The notes beneath the pieces are model-generated. The model had not been told where the DNA came from, made no database searches, and saw only the letters and a list, made by a program, of their open reading frames with translations. Shown piece after piece: positions 5,806 to 6,368 of a stretch of 6,368 nt of DNA (the first letter of the stretch is position 1; every line of letters begins with the position of its first letter). Source of the stretch: Gammaproteobacteria bacterium (GTDB lineage: Bacteria; Pseudomonadota; Gammaproteobacteria; JAABTG01); contig JASJBY010000294.1 of the NCBI GenBank assembly GCA_030066245.1, positions 1 through 6,368 of the forward strand, given 5' to 3'. The position numbers and the translations under genes were made by a program.

Positions 5806-6368
5806 ATGGCTGAATACGGGTTTGGAAATCCGGAAGTCGTTGAAGAGGAGGTTGATATCCTCCTCATCGGCGGTGGTATGGCCTGTTGCGGGGCAGGTTT
5901 CGAGATCATGCGCTGGAAAGAAGAGGCCGCGAAGAACGGTGTCGACCTGAATATCAAGCTGGTGGACAAGGCGGCTCTGGATCGTTCCGGGGCCGTCGCG
6001 CAGGGACTCTCGGCCATCAACACCTACCTGGGCGAGAACGACCCGGCCGACTACGTACGCTACGTGCGCGGCGACCTGATGGGTATTACCCGGGAGGATT
6101 TGGTCTACGATCTGGGCCGCCATGTGGATGACTCCGTGCACCACTTCGAGGAGTGGGGTCTGCCGGTCTGGAAGCAGCCGGGCGACGAGGGCAAGGCGCT
6201 TACCGAGGGCGGCAAGCCGGTGCGCACGGGCAAGTGGCAGATCATGATCAACGGCGAATCCTACAAATGGATCGTGGCCGAGGCGGCAAAAAAGGCCCTC
6301 GGCATGGAGAACATCCAGGAGCGGGTGTTTATCGTTCGCCTGGTGAATGACAAGAACGATCCCAACCG
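5806..6368 (+). CDS. aprA: Adenylylsulfate (APS) reductase alpha subunit, FAD flavoprotein, 3' end cut by window
   Basis: Catalytic subunit of dissimilatory APS reductase; FAD N5 forms the sulfite adduct during APS/sulfite interconversion in the cytoplasm. The window holds 187 codons of a protein usually about 620-660 long. Visible hallmarks: the dinucleotide-binding start VDILLIGGGMACCGAGFE (16-33), the FAD-contact segment DRSGAVAQGLSAINTYLG (59-76), DYVRYVRGDLMG (82-93), the AprA signature GRHVDDSVHHFEEWGLPVW (104-122) and WQIMINGESYKWIVAEAAKK (144-163). These place it firmly in AprA rather than the related fumarate reductase/succinate dehydrogenase flavoproteins. The ATG at 5806 has GAGG 9 nt upstream. 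The gene follows aprB by 57 nt in one operon. The frame is open to the edge with no lesion. Whether it belongs to the sulfur-oxidiser or the sulfate-reducer-like AprA lineage needs a tree. Confidence 0.97.
   Translation, partial: MAEYGFGNPEVVEEEVDILLIGGGMACCGAGFEIMRWKEEAAKNGVDLNIKLVDKAALDRSGAVAQGLSAINTYLGENDPADYVRYVRGDLMGITREDLVYDLGRHVDDSVHHFEEWGLPVWKQPGDEGKALTEGGKPVRTGKWQIMINGESYKWIVAEAAKKALGMENIQERVFIVRLVNDKNDPN

Overview
The window is GC-rich with dense coding and looks like the chromosome of a sulfur-metabolising proteobacterium. A sulfur oxidiser running the dissimilatory APS reductase in reverse is most likely, for example a gammaproteobacterium; this lineage is an inference from gene content and not proven. 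Five protein genes are well supported, two of them cut by the window edges. No tRNA, rRNA, CRISPR array, insertion sequence or prophage gene is visible.

Left part, minus strand (1-3384): a two-gene RND multidrug-efflux operon. A membrane-anchored periplasmic adaptor (MFP/HlyD type) comes first, followed 25 nt later by the inner-membrane RND permease, which runs off the left edge after about 688 residues. No outer-membrane TolC-like partner is inside the window. A plausible sigma70 promoter with an extended -10 lies just upstream of the adaptor.

Middle (3385-3978): a 594-nt divergent intergenic region without a convincing gene. It carries two good inverted repeats, one of them close to the next gene. 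A TauE/SafE-family membrane protein (putative sulfite/organosulfonate exporter) follows on the plus strand (3979-4773). It has no clear Shine-Dalgarno and may be leaderless.

Right part (4774-6368): a 510-nt spacer containing an AT-rich island (about 5046-5120) leads into aprB and aprA (truncated), which encode the two subunits of dissimilatory adenylylsulfate reductase. The segment just before aprB has a possible promoter and can fold into several RNA stem-loops, one stem depending on four G-U pairs. aprM, which precedes aprBA in one group of sulfur oxidisers, is not seen here.

Functionally, AprBA interconverts APS and sulfite plus AMP in the cytoplasm, and the neighbouring TauE/SafE protein is a reasonable candidate for moving sulfite or a related anion across the inner membrane. 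The RND pump is probably an unrelated neighbour. I see no clearly novel system. The points most worth a second look are the structured aprBA leader with its overlapping small signal-peptide-like ORF, and the tauE/safE-aprBA linkage.
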